From assembly GCA_965248805.1 (NCBI GenBank), contig CBDFKJ010000004.1, forward strand, positions 62,001-126,000: a stretch of DNA of 64,000 nt, in the 5' to 3' direction. The notes beneath the pieces were generated by a model. That model was not told where the DNA came from. It did not search any database and worked only from the letters and a program-made list of their open reading frames with translations. This DNA is from CBDFKJ01 sp965248805. GTDB lineage: Bacteria; Pseudomonadota; Alphaproteobacteria; UBA6615. Made by a program: the position numbers and the translations under genes. Shown here piece after piece: positions 26,141 to 35,055 of this stretch; the first letter of the stretch is position 1; each line of letters opens with the position of its first letter.

Positions 26141-27430
26141 GGACGCCTCCATTTACCTCGTGAATTTTGCCTCGTTGTGATTCTCTACGGCGGCTCGGTT
26201 GGAGGAGGTATTGATGAGGCAGGCTGATCTGTTGGGCTTACCGGATCATCTTCGAAAGCTTTCGGCGACGGGTGATCCGTTGGAGGTGCTGACAAAGGTC
26301 GTCGACTTCGAGATTTTCCGCGCGCCGCTTGAGGCGGCGCTGGGCTATTCGGACGGATCGAAAGGTGGCCGCCCGGCCTACGATGCGGTGGCGATGCTCA
26401 AGGTTCTGATCCTGGCCGCGCGGCACACGGTGAGTGACGAGCGGATGGAGTTTCTGATCCGCGATCGCTTGAGCTGGCTTCGCTTCCTAGGCTTCGATCT
26501 CGGAGCGCCGACGCCGGACCGCAACACCATATGGACCTTTCGCGAGCGTCTGGTCCGGGCCGGGGCGATGGATAAGCTGTTTGCCGCCTTCGATGGCGAA
26601 TTGCGCCGGTGCGGCTATCTGGCGATGGGCGGGCAGATCGTCGATGCGACGTTGGTATCGGCGCCCAAGCAGCGCCACAGCGATGACGAGAAGCGGGCGA
26701 TCAAGGCGGGCAAGAGCGCGTCCGAGGTCTGGCCCGATCAGCCAGCCAAGGCGGCGCAGAAGGACACGGATGCGCGGTGGACGGTGAAGACCGGGCGGCG
26801 CAAGAACCCCGCCGGGTCGCAACGGCGCATGCCCGACATCGCGATCCCGGTGTTCGGCTACAAGAATCATGTCGTCATCGATCGGGCCTACGGCTTCATC
26901 CGCAGCTCGGCTGTGACCGATGCCGCCCGCCATGACGGCAAGATGTTGCGTCAGCTCGTCACCGGCGACAATCTGGCCGCCGGCGTGTGGGCTGACAGCG
27001 CCTATCGCTCGAAGGCCAACGAGGCGTGGCTGGCCGGCAAGGGTCGGGTCTCCCACATCCACCGCAAGAAGCCGCCGGGCCGGGCCATGCCCAAGGCGAC
27101 CGCCCAGGCCAATGCCCGCAAGTCAGCGGTCCGTGCGCATGTGGAGCACGTCTTCGCCCAGCAGAAGGATCGCATGGGCCTTTTCATCCGTACCATCGGG
27201 CTCAAGCGGGCGGAGGCCAAGATCGGCCTCGCCAACCTGGCTTACAATTTCCAGCGTCTGATCTTCCATGAGCGCAGGGCCGCCATGGTATGAGTCCGCC
27301 TGAATAGCGCCAAAACCCTCCGCCGAGAACGAAACGGCGGATGGTTGCGGACGTCAACACCGCCGATCTCAGCGAAAGTCGGACAGCACACCAAAATCTT
27401 CGTCAAATCCCCCGGTTGTTGGAGGTCTCC
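26141..27430 (+). mobile_element. IS5-family insertion sequence (359-aa transposase type), copy 2
   Basis: A 1290-bp copy of the element at 18627-19917, inverted relative to it. The ends are GGACGCCTCCATTTACCTCG and, inverted, GGAGACCTCCAACAACCGGG. Flanks GGCT and AGCT probably represent a 4-bp duplication with one mutation. Confidence 0.88.
26214..27293 (+). CDS. IS5-family transposase
   Basis: A 359-aa intact protein starting at ATG 26214, behind GGAGGAGG. It matches the transposase of copy 1 with few substitutions (for example RQADLLGLPD for RQTGLFGLPD), with the same DUF772 and DDE blocks. Confidence 0.92.
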   Translation: MRQADLLGLPDHLRKLSATGDPLEVLTKVVDFEIFRAPLEAALGYSDGSKGGRPAYDAVAMLKVLILAARHTVSDERMEFLIRDRLSWLRFLGFDLGAPTPDRNTIWTFRERLVRAGAMDKLFAAFDGELRRCGYLAMGGQIVDATLVSAPKQRHSDDEKRAIKAGKSASEVWPDQPAKAAQKDTDARWTVKTGRRKNPAGSQRRMPDIAIPVFGYKNHVVIDRAYGFIRSSAVTDAARHDGKMLRQLVTGDNLAAGVWADSAYRSKANEAWLAGKGRVSHIHRKKPPGRAMPKATAQANARKSAVRAHVEHVFAQQKDRMGLFIRTIGLKRAEAKIGLANLAYNFQRLIFHERRAAMV

Positions 27431-27526
27431 AGCTCTATGACCGCCGCACTCTCGACGGGGCCGTTGACCATCTGACGGGCGCCGTCCCACAATCTGCCGC
27501 AGAAGAGGTACGCCAGGGGCTCATGA

Positions 27527-28547
27527 ATGCAGGTCGTCCGGTTGCAGCACGTCAAGCGATATAGCGCCGGGGGCAAGACCTACTGGTACCACCGGATCAC
27601 ACGCGAGCGGCTCCCGGATGACGCGCAGGCGCGCGTTGCACGCGTGCTGGAAATCAACCGCACCCTCGAAGGCCGGCGCGACGACGCCGTTCCAGGATCG
27701 CTCCTGGACCTGATCAGCCAGTATCGGGCGAGGCCAGAGTTCACAGGGCTGGCCACGTCCACGCAGAGTGGGTATCTGACCTATCTCGACATGTTGGCGC
27801 GAGCTTATCCCGCCAAGGCCGTTGAAGACATAGACCGCGCGTGGCTGTACGAACTGCGCGATGCGATGTCGATGACGCCACGCGCCGCCAATCTGACGCT
27901 GGCGCTCGTGTCGATCCTGATGGCTTTCGCCGTAGACCATGGCTGGCGGGCCAACAATCCGGCCATTGGTGTGAAGAAGCTGCGCGGCGGCAAGAGTTAC
28001 GAATCATGGCCCGATGTCGCTCTTGAGCGATTTCGGGCGGATGCCAACCCACGCATGGTCTGGGCGCTGGAACTGGCGCTGTACACTGGGCAACGGCAAG
28101 GCGACGTGCTGGCCATGCAATGGCGTCACATCCGGGATGGGCTGATCTCGGTGGCCCAAGCCAAAACCGGCGAACGGTTGGCAATCCCGGTCCACAGGGA
28201 TTTGGCCATGGTTCTCGAAGACATCCCGCGCGGCCATTTTTTTATCGTCCATCGGCAGAACGGTCGGCCCTACACAACCGACGGCTTCCGCTCGATCTTC
28301 TACGGCGAACTGCGTCGACTCGGTCTGTCCGGTCTGCAATTTCACGGCCTACGACACACTGCGGGCAAGCTGCTCGCCGAGGCGGGTTGTACGGATCGGG
28401 AGATTATGGCAATTCTCGGCCACACGGACGGCGGCGATGGTTGGTCGGTACACACGCGGCGCGGAGCAAACCCGACTTGCGAAGGCAGCTATCATCAAGC
28501 TCGAAACGAGAACAGAAGTGTCTAAACCGCCTGACGAAAGTGCCTAA
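27527..28547 (+). pseudogene. Prophage tyrosine integrase, frameshifted before the catalytic tyrosine
   Basis: The core-binding domain (about residues 60-140) and catalytic domain are present: the first Arg in ALYTGQRQGDVLAMQW, His-x-x-Arg in QFHGLRHTAGKLLAEAGCTD, then IMAILGHT. Just after GHTD the assembled frame reads GGDGWSVHTRRGANPTCEG and stops at 28525. The alternative frame reads MVGRYTRGAEQTRLAKAAII and ends at 28547, with the catalytic Tyr in RYT. A one-base insertion near 28430 explains this. It lies 42 bp from tRNA-Lys, its likely attachment target. The upstream HTH gene overlaps its start. Confidence 0.88.
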
Positions 28548-28589
28548 GAAATCAACCTGTGGTGCGTAAGTATTTGATTTCGTTGGTGT

Positions 28590-28665
<76 letters not shown>

Positions 28666-28742
28666 TATTTTTCAATAACTTAGAGACAGTCCAGGGAGAT
28701 CCCTTCCTCCTTGTGGTAACAGCTACCGGCCGATATGACCTA

Positions 28743-29627
28743 GTGGAGGGATCGGAACGAAAGAGTCCGAATTGGGATTCCGTATTTTGCTGTGGTATGC
28801 GCCCGGCAAGGCGCCGGTCCCGCTCGATCGTGTCGCCGAGATCGTGCGCCTGACGCAGCAACCGCCGCCGTTTGAGGCGACCCACTGGACGTTGCGCGCG
28901 ATCGCCAGGGCGGCCGGTATTGCCGCCTCGACGGTGCAGGCGATCTGGAAGGCTCACGGTCTCAGCCCGCACCGCTGGCGCAACTTCAAGCTGTCGACCG
29001 ACCCTGCCTTCGCCGAGAAACTCACCGATATCGTCGGCCTGTATGTCGACCCGCCGGCCCATGCGGTGGTGTTGTCGATCGATGAGAAGTCACAGATCCA
29101 GGCGCTCGACCGCCGGTCTGCCGATGAAGAAGGGACGCGCCGGCACCATGACCCATGACTACAAACGGCACGGCACGACCACGCTGTTTGCGGCGCTCAA
29201 CGTTCTGGACGGAACGGTGATCGGCCAGAACATGCAGCGCCACCGCCATCAGGAGTTCATCCGCTTCCTCAACCGCATCGAGCGCACGGTGCCGGCGGAC
29301 AAGGCCATCCACGCGATCGTCGACAACTACGCGGCGCACAACAAGGACAAGGTCCGCGCCTGGCTCGCCCGCCATCCGCGCTGGACTTTCCACTTCACAC
29401 CGACCTCCTGCTCGTGGCTCAATGCCGTCGAGGGCTTCTTCGCAAAACTCACCCGGCGGCGGCTCAAGCACGGCGTCTTCCATTCCGTCGTCGATCTCCA
29501 GGCCGCAATCAACCGCTTCGTCCGCGAATACAATGCGGCCAACCCACAGCCATTCATATGGAAAGCCGACCCCGACGACATCATCGCAGCCCGAAACCGA
29601 GGGTTCAAAACGTTGGAATCAATCCAC
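28743..29627 (+). mobile_element. IS630-family element, internally deleted and frameshifted copy
   Basis: Ends GTGGAGGGATCGGAACGAAA (left) and ATCAATCCAC (right) are flanked by TA on both sides (28741-28742, 29628-29629). Compared with the intact copy at 31513-32646, about 250 bp of the 5-prime part is missing (the join is near TATGCG/CCCGGCAAGG at about 28798). A 7-bp insertion near 29148-29156 (CACCATGACCCATGACTAC versus CACCATGACTAC) shifts the frame. The remaining DDE parts (VLSIDEKSQIQALDR, AIVDNYAAHNKDKVRAWLA, CSWLNAVEGFFAKLTRRRLK) are clear. Confidence 0.88.
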
Positions 29628-29641
29628 TAGATCGGCTGCCC

Positions 29642-30142
29642 TCAGGCTGCCGTTGAAACTTTCTCACTATGGGCCGGTGCCTCGTGGGCATTCCACGTTT
29701 CCTTGCCTTTGTAGTACCAGTGCCGAACCGTCGCTTCCGGAGTTTTGTCCCCGACCTTTAGCCGCTCTTTCATGTACCGGCGCACACCTTCCGAAACCTT
29801 GCGTACCTCGCCGCTTGAGTGCCAGTCCCGAATAATCAAGTAGACCTCCTCCGGGTCCCGCAGGGGCTCATACGCGTCCGGCTTTCTCTCTTTGTACAGT
29901 TCCATCGCCTGCCACAGCGTCCATGGACTCTGCTGCCTGCTAACGTTCTCGATCGCGCGGGCGACGCGGATCAGATAGCTCCGAACCCAGTCGGGATATG
30001 GTAGGCGAGAAGACTCACAGTATGCGATGGCGCCCCAGACGCCACGTGCCCCTTGGCCCTCGTAGGAATCGAGTATCAGTACCTCGTCCGTAATTTTGTT
30101 GGGAATGCTGCCGGCAGCGCCAACAGATTTCTTCTTCGGCAT
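29642..30142 (-). CDS. Hypothetical protein between IS630 and IS1595 elements
   Basis: A 166-aa soluble, charged protein with a Lys-rich start (PKKKSVGAAG) and a helical middle (YLIRVARAIENVSRQQSPWT, WQAMELYKERKPDAYEPLRD). The last part (VGDKTPEATVRHWYYKGKET) has a weak HTH look. It starts 10 bp from the IS1595 end and its stop lies 15 bp from the IS630 end, so it could be a trapped chromosomal gene or IS1595 cargo. No family recognised. Confidence 0.55.
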   Translation of the reverse strand: MPKKKSVGAAGSIPNKITDEVLILDSYEGQGARGVWGAIAYCESSRLPYPDWVRSYLIRVARAIENVSRQQSPWTLWQAMELYKERKPDAYEPLRDPEEVYLIIRDWHSSGEVRKVSEGVRRYMKERLKVGDKTPEATVRHWYYKGKETWNAHEAPAHSEKVSTAA

Positions 30143-30151
30143 CCTCTAACC

Positions 30152-31249
30152 GTGCCTATCCGGTTAATTCGTACACCCACTACATGTAGGATGCTTCCAC
30201 TCGCCGGAATATAGCTCGGCGTAGGTTGGAGCCTCGGCCTCTCCTGCGATTCCGAGCAATGAGCGGAAGGCGTTGAACGGGTAAAACCGCCTGTTGAAGC
30301 GGAACGTGAACTCATTGAGGTAGGCTTGTAGATGCTTTGCGCTCACGCCATGGTGGATGCCACTGAGCCAATTCTTCAGGTTGCTGAAGACGAGGTGGAT
30401 GATCGGCATGAACTCTTCGGCCACCTCGGGGTCGCCGCATTCGGCAATGGCGTGGTGATCATAGCCGCATGTCCGCAAGCTGCCATAGCCACTCCAATCG
30501 TCGGTGACGATCAGCGACCCCGGCATAACGGCGTTCTCGACGAAGCCACATAGCGAATCGGCGCTGCGGTCGGCAGCGACGGACAGCCGCACACGCCCGG
30601 CGTAGCGGCCATCCTTCCGCTTGTCCTGCGCGGTGCCGGGCTCCCTGTGGCTGACTTCGACGGCAGCAGCCACCAGCGTCTTGTGGTGAACGCCTCGGCC
30701 TTCACCACGCATCCGGCCTCCAACATAGGTTTCGTCCACCTCGACATGCTCTCCTGCCCTGGCACCGATCCGATCCTGATCGGGCCGCACCATACCCGCG
30801 CGGAGCTTATGCAGGATGCCGAAGGCGGTTTCGTACCGCGTCAGCCCAAGCTGCCGCTGAAACTGCACCGCCGACATGCCCGGCGTCTGGCTGGCGACCA
30901 GATAGGCGGCCCAAAACCACGTGCTCAAAGGCGTGTGGCTGCGCTCCATGACCGTGCCGACGGTCAATCCCGTCTGGCGGCGGCAAGCGCGACAGGTCAG
31001 GACGCCAGGCCGCGTGGCGATGCGGAAAGGTTCACCCACGACGCCGCAGCGCGGGCAGGCGAACCCGTCACCCCAGCGAGCCCTTTCCAGGTAGGCGGCG
31101 CACGCCGCATCGTCGGAGAAAAGTCGCTGAAACTCGGGGAGGGATTGCGGGAAGGGCAGGTCGGTGCGGTCGAGAACGTCCATGACCCACTATCCGTTGT
31201 ACGCACACAACCTATCCCTAGTGTGTGTATGCGTCAAGCGGATAGACAC
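30152..31249 (-). mobile_element. IS1595-family insertion sequence
   Basis: Ends GTGCCTATCCGGTTAATTCG (30152) and, inverted, GTGTCTATCCGCTTGACGCA (ending 31249) define a 1098-bp element. The 8 bp on each side differ (CTCTAACC versus GGAACAAA), so no target duplication is left; recombination with another copy is likely. A solo end of the same element is at 15979-16066. Confidence 0.85.
30164..31183 (-). CDS. IS1595-family transposase (ISXO2-like)
   Basis: A 339-aa protein with an N-terminal zinc ribbon (FACPRCGVVGEPFRIATRPG, LTCRACRRQTGLTVGT) and the ISXO2-like DDE domain (GEHVEVDETYVGGRMRGEGR, SLIVTDDWSGYGSL, and NWLSGIHHGVSAKHLQAYLN in place of the classic third acidic block). Intact frame. 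Confidence 0.92.
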   Translation of the reverse strand: MDVLDRTDLPFPQSLPEFQRLFSDDAACAAYLERARWGDGFACPRCGVVGEPFRIATRPGVLTCRACRRQTGLTVGTVMERSHTPLSTWFWAAYLVASQTPGMSAVQFQRQLGLTRYETAFGILHKLRAGMVRPDQDRIGARAGEHVEVDETYVGGRMRGEGRGVHHKTLVAAAVEVSHREPGTAQDKRKDGRYAGRVRLSVAADRSADSLCGFVENAVMPGSLIVTDDWSGYGSLRTCGYDHHAIAECGDPEVAEEFMPIIHLVFSNLKNWLSGIHHGVSAKHLQAYLNEFTFRFNRRFYPFNAFRSLLGIAGEAEAPTYAELYSGEWKHPTCSGCTN

Positions 31250-31509
31250 GGAACAAACCACTCCCCATCGGCGTGCGCAGTTATCCGTGCCGCGAAGCCT
31301 ATGGGTTGATCTTCGTTTATCCCGGCGACCCGGCGAAACTAGAGGGGGCGCCGTTCCCGGGCATCCCCACACATGGCGATTCCAAGTACAAGACGCGCTA
31401 TCTCGATCGCCGGATCAATTGCCACTACTCGTTCATGCATGAGAACCTCATGGACATGAACCACCAGTTCCTGCACCGCAAACTCATGGGGCGAATCAAG
31501 ACTTTGTTT

Positions 31510-32592
31510 CTAGTGGATTGATTCCAACGTTTGGAACCCTCGGTTTCGGGCTGCGATGATGTCGTCGGGGTCGGCTTTCGATATGAATGGCTGTGGGTTG
31601 GCCGCATTGTATTCGCGGACGAAGCGGTTGATTGCGGCCTGGAGATCGACGACGGAATGGAAGACGCCGTGCTTGAGCCGCCGCCGGGTGAGTTTTGCGA
31701 AGAAGCCCTCGACGGCATTGAGCCACGAGCAGGAGGTCGGTGTGAAGTGGAAAGTCCAGCGCGGATGGCGGGCGAGCCAGGCGCGGACCTTGTCCTTGTT
31801 GTGCGCCGCGTAGTTGTCGACGATCGCGTGGATGGCCTTGTCCGCCGGCACCGTGCGCTCGATGCGGTTGAGGAAGCGGATGAACTCCTGATGGCGGTGG
31901 CGCTGCATGTTCTGGCCGATCACCGTTCCGTCCAGAACGTTGAGCGCCGCAAACAGCGTGGTCGTGCCGTGCCGTTTGTAGTCATGGTGCCGGCGCGTCC
32001 CTTCTTCATCGGCAGACCGGCGGTCGAGCGCCTGGATCTGTGACTTCTCATCGATCGACAACACCACCGCATGGGCCGGCGGGTCGACATACAGGCCGAC
32101 GATATCGGTGAGTTTCTCGGCGAAGGCAGGGTCGGTCGACAGCTTGAAGTTGCGCCAGCGGTGCGGGCTGAGACCGTGAGCCTTCCAGATCGCCTGCACC
32201 GTCGAGGCGGCAATACCGGCCGCCCTGGCCATTGCGCGCAACGTCCAGTGGGTCGCCTCAAACGGCGGCGGTTGCTGCGTCAGGCGCACGATCTCGGCGA
32301 CACGATCGAGCGGGACCGGCGCCTTGCCGGGCGGACGGGACTTGTCGCGAAGCAGGCCGCCGACACCCTCGTGCATGAACCGCTCTTGCCAGCGCCACAC
32401 GCAGGTCTTGGACTTGCCGGTCTCGGTCATGATCGCCGAGGTGCCCAGACCCTCGCCGCTGAGAAGGACAATATGTGCCCGCCAGACGTGTTTCTGCGGG
32501 CTCTTGGGATCCGCGACGACCGCGCGCAATCGCTGACGGTCGCCGGCGGATAGGGTGAAGGAGATTCCACTGCGCATGCGCCAGATTCGCAT
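31510..32592 (-). CDS. IS630-family transposase
   Basis: 360 aa. Two N-terminal HTH units (SGEGLGTSAIMTETGKSKTC, THWTLRAMARAAGIAASTVQ) and a DDE domain (VVLSIDEKSQIQALDRRSAD, IVDNYAAHNKDKVRAWL, SWLNAVEGFFAKLTRRRL). Its stop codon uses the flanking TA of the target site. Confidence 0.93.
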   Translation of the reverse strand: MRIWRMRSGISFTLSAGDRQRLRAVVADPKSPQKHVWRAHIVLLSGEGLGTSAIMTETGKSKTCVWRWQERFMHEGVGGLLRDKSRPPGKAPVPLDRVAEIVRLTQQPPPFEATHWTLRAMARAAGIAASTVQAIWKAHGLSPHRWRNFKLSTDPAFAEKLTDIVGLYVDPPAHAVVLSIDEKSQIQALDRRSADEEGTRRHHDYKRHGTTTLFAALNVLDGTVIGQNMQRHRHQEFIRFLNRIERTVPADKAIHAIVDNYAAHNKDKVRAWLARHPRWTFHFTPTSCSWLNAVEGFFAKLTRRRLKHGVFHSVVDLQAAINRFVREYNAANPQPFISKADPDDIIAARNRGFQTLESIH

Positions 32593-32646
32593 AACACAGC
32601 AAAATACGGAATCCCAATTCGGACTCTTTCATTCCGATCAATCCAC
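31513..32646 (-). mobile_element. IS630-family insertion sequence, full copy
   Basis: A 1134-bp element with GTGGATTGAT at both inverted ends and a TA duplication on each side (31511-31512, 32647-32648), as for the IS630/Tc1 group. It faces the damaged copy at 28743-29627. It interrupts a Rieske oxygenase remnant. Confidence 0.92.
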
Positions 32647-33358
32647 TAGCGCTTCGAAAGGGAACCAACTGGATCGAAGCGGATTATACCTTCACGCGCG
32701 CCAAGGGACTCCAGTCGTTGGGCGAACGGTTCATTCTCGGTTCGCTGCCGCAACCCACCGAAGGTCGAAGCCAGGACATAATGACCATCCGAACGGAGTA
32801 CCCATACCAGACCTTGAAGTTCTGGGCCGCAGGCAGCCAGGAGCCGGCGCTGGATCTTTGGAATGTGTATGTTCCGATCGACCGTGCTCAACGGGTCCAC
32901 CATACCTTCGGCATGATCATGATACGCAAGCCCTCGGTGCCGGGACTGATGCATCTCATGTGGCCGTTTATTACTTGGTTCACCGAAAGCATCTTTACAG
33001 AGGATCGTTTGATCGTCGAGGCGGAGCAAAGAGCGTTCGACCAGCAAGGCGCTGACTGGAACCAGGAGATCTACCCCGCAATCCTGGCCCTCAGGGAAGT
33101 CCTAGTCAGCCAAGGGGTTCCTTTGACACAGGCGCTTGAGCCGCGACGTCGGCTCTAGTGTCGACACCGGTCGCAATTTGGCGTCCTTGGGCATGCTCCT
33201 TGTAGCCTCGACGCGACATTCGACAGGCTCGCATCACCCCTGGGTTCCTCACCTCCCTGGCCCGTCTCTGTGCCAAGGGAGAGAATTGAGTGGAGCATCG
33301 GCCCGCTGCCAGAGGAAGTAACTAGGCGCCTGTCAGACGCAAGGCCATTCGACGCCCC

Positions 33359-34342
33359 CTAGGTCTCGCGGCGGAACGGGCGCGACAGAAGCTGCGCAAT
33401 CGTCGCATCGAGGTCTGCATCGCCGTGCAGGACGGCGTTGACGGCTTCGCAAATCGGCATCTCGACGTTCGCACGTGCCGCGCGGATCAGCACGGCGGGG
33501 GCAGTGTACACGCCTTCGGTCAGGGCCCCGTGGCCGGCCGATGCGATCGGTTCGCCGCGGCCCAGCGCCTGACCGAACGCATAATTGCGCGACATCGCCG
33601 ACGTGCAGGAAAGCGTCAGGTCGCCGAGACCGGCAAGGCCCATCAAGGTCCGTGCATCGCCGCCCAGCGCAGTTCCCAGCCGGGCGACCTCGGCCAGCGC
33701 CCGTGTCATGAGCGCCGCACGCGCGTTCTCGCCCATGCCCCGCCCGGCGACAATGCCGCAGGCGATCGCCGCCACATTCTTTACCGCGCCGCCGACTTCG
33801 ACGCCGACCACGTCGTGAGTGGCGTAGGGCCGAAAGGCCGGCGACCCGAGCGCATCGACCAGCGCGTTGGCGACACCTTCGTCGGCACACGCCAGCGTCA
33901 CGGCGGTCGGCAACCCGCGGGCCACTTCGCCTGCGAATGTCGGGCCCGACAGGACGGCCGGCAACGCACTCGGCGTGACTTCCGCCAGCACCTCGACCGG
34001 CAGCAACCCGGTCTCCTTCTCGACCCCCTTCGCGCACAGAACGACCGGACGCCGATCGGCAAGAATCGGCGCGAGCACGGCGCCAACCGAGCGCAGAGAC
34101 TGAGCGGGCGTGACGATGAACAGCGCGTTGGCGTTCGCCGCGGCGCCGATATCGGCCGTCACCTCGATCGCGTCGTCCAGGCGAACGCCGGGCAGCCGGT
34201 CGGTGTTTTCGCGTGCGGCCGCAATCGCGGCGGCCTTGCCGGCGTCGCGGGCCACCAACACGACCTCGCGGCCCGCCTGGCGGGCCACCATCGCCAGCGC
34301 CGTGCCCCAGGCGCCGGCGCCAATGATGGCAACGCGCCTCAC
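33359..34342 (-). CDS. gpsA: Glycerol-3-phosphate dehydrogenase [NAD(P)+]
   Basis: A 327-aa protein of normal length. The Rossmann motif GAGAWGTALA is at residues 8-17; the conserved VVLCAKGVEKETG and VLSGPTFAGEVARGLPTAV segments follow, then VGVEVGGAVKNVAAIACGIV with the catalytic Lys and LMGLAGLGDLTLSCTSAMSRN. It makes sn-glycerol-3-phosphate for phospholipids from dihydroxyacetone phosphate. It starts 3 bp after the oxygenase gene; with tsaD it forms a leftward operon, an arrangement common in Alphaproteobacteria. Confidence 0.96.
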   Translation of the reverse strand: MRRVAIIGAGAWGTALAMVARQAGREVVLVARDAGKAAAIAAARENTDRLPGVRLDDAIEVTADIGAAANANALFIVTPAQSLRSVGAVLAPILADRRPVVLCAKGVEKETGLLPVEVLAEVTPSALPAVLSGPTFAGEVARGLPTAVTLACADEGVANALVDALGSPAFRPYATHDVVGVEVGGAVKNVAAIACGIVAGRGMGENARAALMTRALAEVARLGTALGGDARTLMGLAGLGDLTLSCTSAMSRNYAFGQALGRGEPIASAGHGALTEGVYTAPAVLIRAARANVEMPICEAVNAVLHGDADLDATIAQLLSRPFRRET

Positions 34343-34345
34343 TGG

Positions 34346-34990
34346 CTAGAGACTGAGATTATAGGCGACCGAAATGCGTTCTCCGTCGCCCAGGTACGCA
34401 CGGACGCCGTGGTTCAACCAGGATGGGAAGAGCAGCGCCTGGCCAGCGACCGGTTGCAACGTGGCGTAGGCGCCGCTCGATTCCGCGCCCGGCAGGCTGG
34501 GCACCAGATCGGGCCGGTACATTGCGGGCGCCACACCACGCGGATCGGCGATCTCGAATTCGCCGCCGAGCGAGGTGTCGGTGGCGGCGCCGGCGTCATC
34601 GACATAATAGACGCCCGACCAGAATGCGCCGGGATGGGTGTGGAACTCGTTGGCGTGCCCCTTGCGGTTGACGTTGGCCCAGGAATTCTGCTTCCATTCC
34701 GGTTGGATGGCGTGACCTTCGCGATGCTTCGTCAAGCGCGTCGCCAGCTCCATGACGAATTTGAGCAGCATCTCCGCACCTTGGCCGCCCCAACTTTCGA
34801 AATCCCAACTCGACTGCCAGCCGCCCACGTTTGAGTGATGTGTCGACGGCTGATCGCGCTCGCGCTGCAGGATCGTGTCCTTCAATAATGCATTCAGCCG
34901 GTCCGCGTTGGGATGACGGACGACGGCCACAGGGGTCGCGAACAGGGCGCGGATCTCGACTTGGGCCGTGGCCTGCTCGGTTTCGGTCAT
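34346..34990 (-). CDS. Putative 2OG-Fe(II) oxygenase (TIGR02466 type)
   Basis: A 214-aa protein. ALFATPVAVVRHPNADRLN at the start, NSWANVNRKGHANEFHTHPG in the centre with the Fe-ligand His-x-His-like set, then SGVYYVDD, and LLFPSWLNHGVRAYLGDGER near the end with the second His and the 2-oxoglutarate-binding Arg. The family is uncharacterised. It lies between tsaD and gpsA on the same strand, 65 bp after tsaD, so it is likely co-transcribed. Confidence 0.85.
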   Translation of the reverse strand: MTETEQATAQVEIRALFATPVAVVRHPNADRLNALLKDTILQRERDQPSTHHSNVGGWQSSWDFESWGGQGAEMLLKFVMELATRLTKHREGHAIQPEWKQNSWANVNRKGHANEFHTHPGAFWSGVYYVDDAGAATDTSLGGEFEIADPRGVAPAMYRPDLVPSLPGAESSGAYATLQPVAGQALLFPSWLNHGVRAYLGDGERISVAYNLSL

Positions 34991-35055
34991 GGTCTTGCTC
35001 CCCTCGTGATGGCTGCCTTATGCAGAGCGGCCACGCGTCGTGGCAAGGCGCTTGA

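Larger units (their letters stand above)
25983..27564 (+). pseudogene. Prophage HTH (AlpA/excisionase-like) gene split by an IS5 element
   Basis: The 5-prime part (25983-26140) encodes LPDWPRLLSREQAAAYVGIS and then IGDPFPEPIRIGGRRL, an AlpA/HTH_17-like domain. An IS5-family element interrupts it at 26141. After the element, once one copy of the 4-bp duplication is removed, the frame resumes with YDRRTLDGAVDHLTGAVPQS and continues to a stop at 27562-27564, overlapping the integrase start at 27527. Such HTH proteins next to an integrase usually control excision. Confidence 0.8.
31250..33158 (+). pseudogene. Rieske-type oxygenase large-subunit remnant split by IS630
   Basis: The left part (31250-31510) encodes SYPCREAYGLIFVYPGDPAK, then a catalytic-domain stretch (HYSFMHENLMDMNHQFLHRK), as in ring-hydroxylating/demethylating Rieske oxygenases just after the Rieske cluster; that cluster domain is missing, cut off at IS1595. 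An IS630 element (31513-32646) interrupts it, and the frame resumes at about 32650 (RKGTNWIEADYTFTRAKGLQ, TEYPYQTLKFWAAG) and ends RRRL at 33158. HENLMDMNHQFLH supplies the likely mononuclear-iron ligands. It has lost its start and is not functional. Confidence 0.75.
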
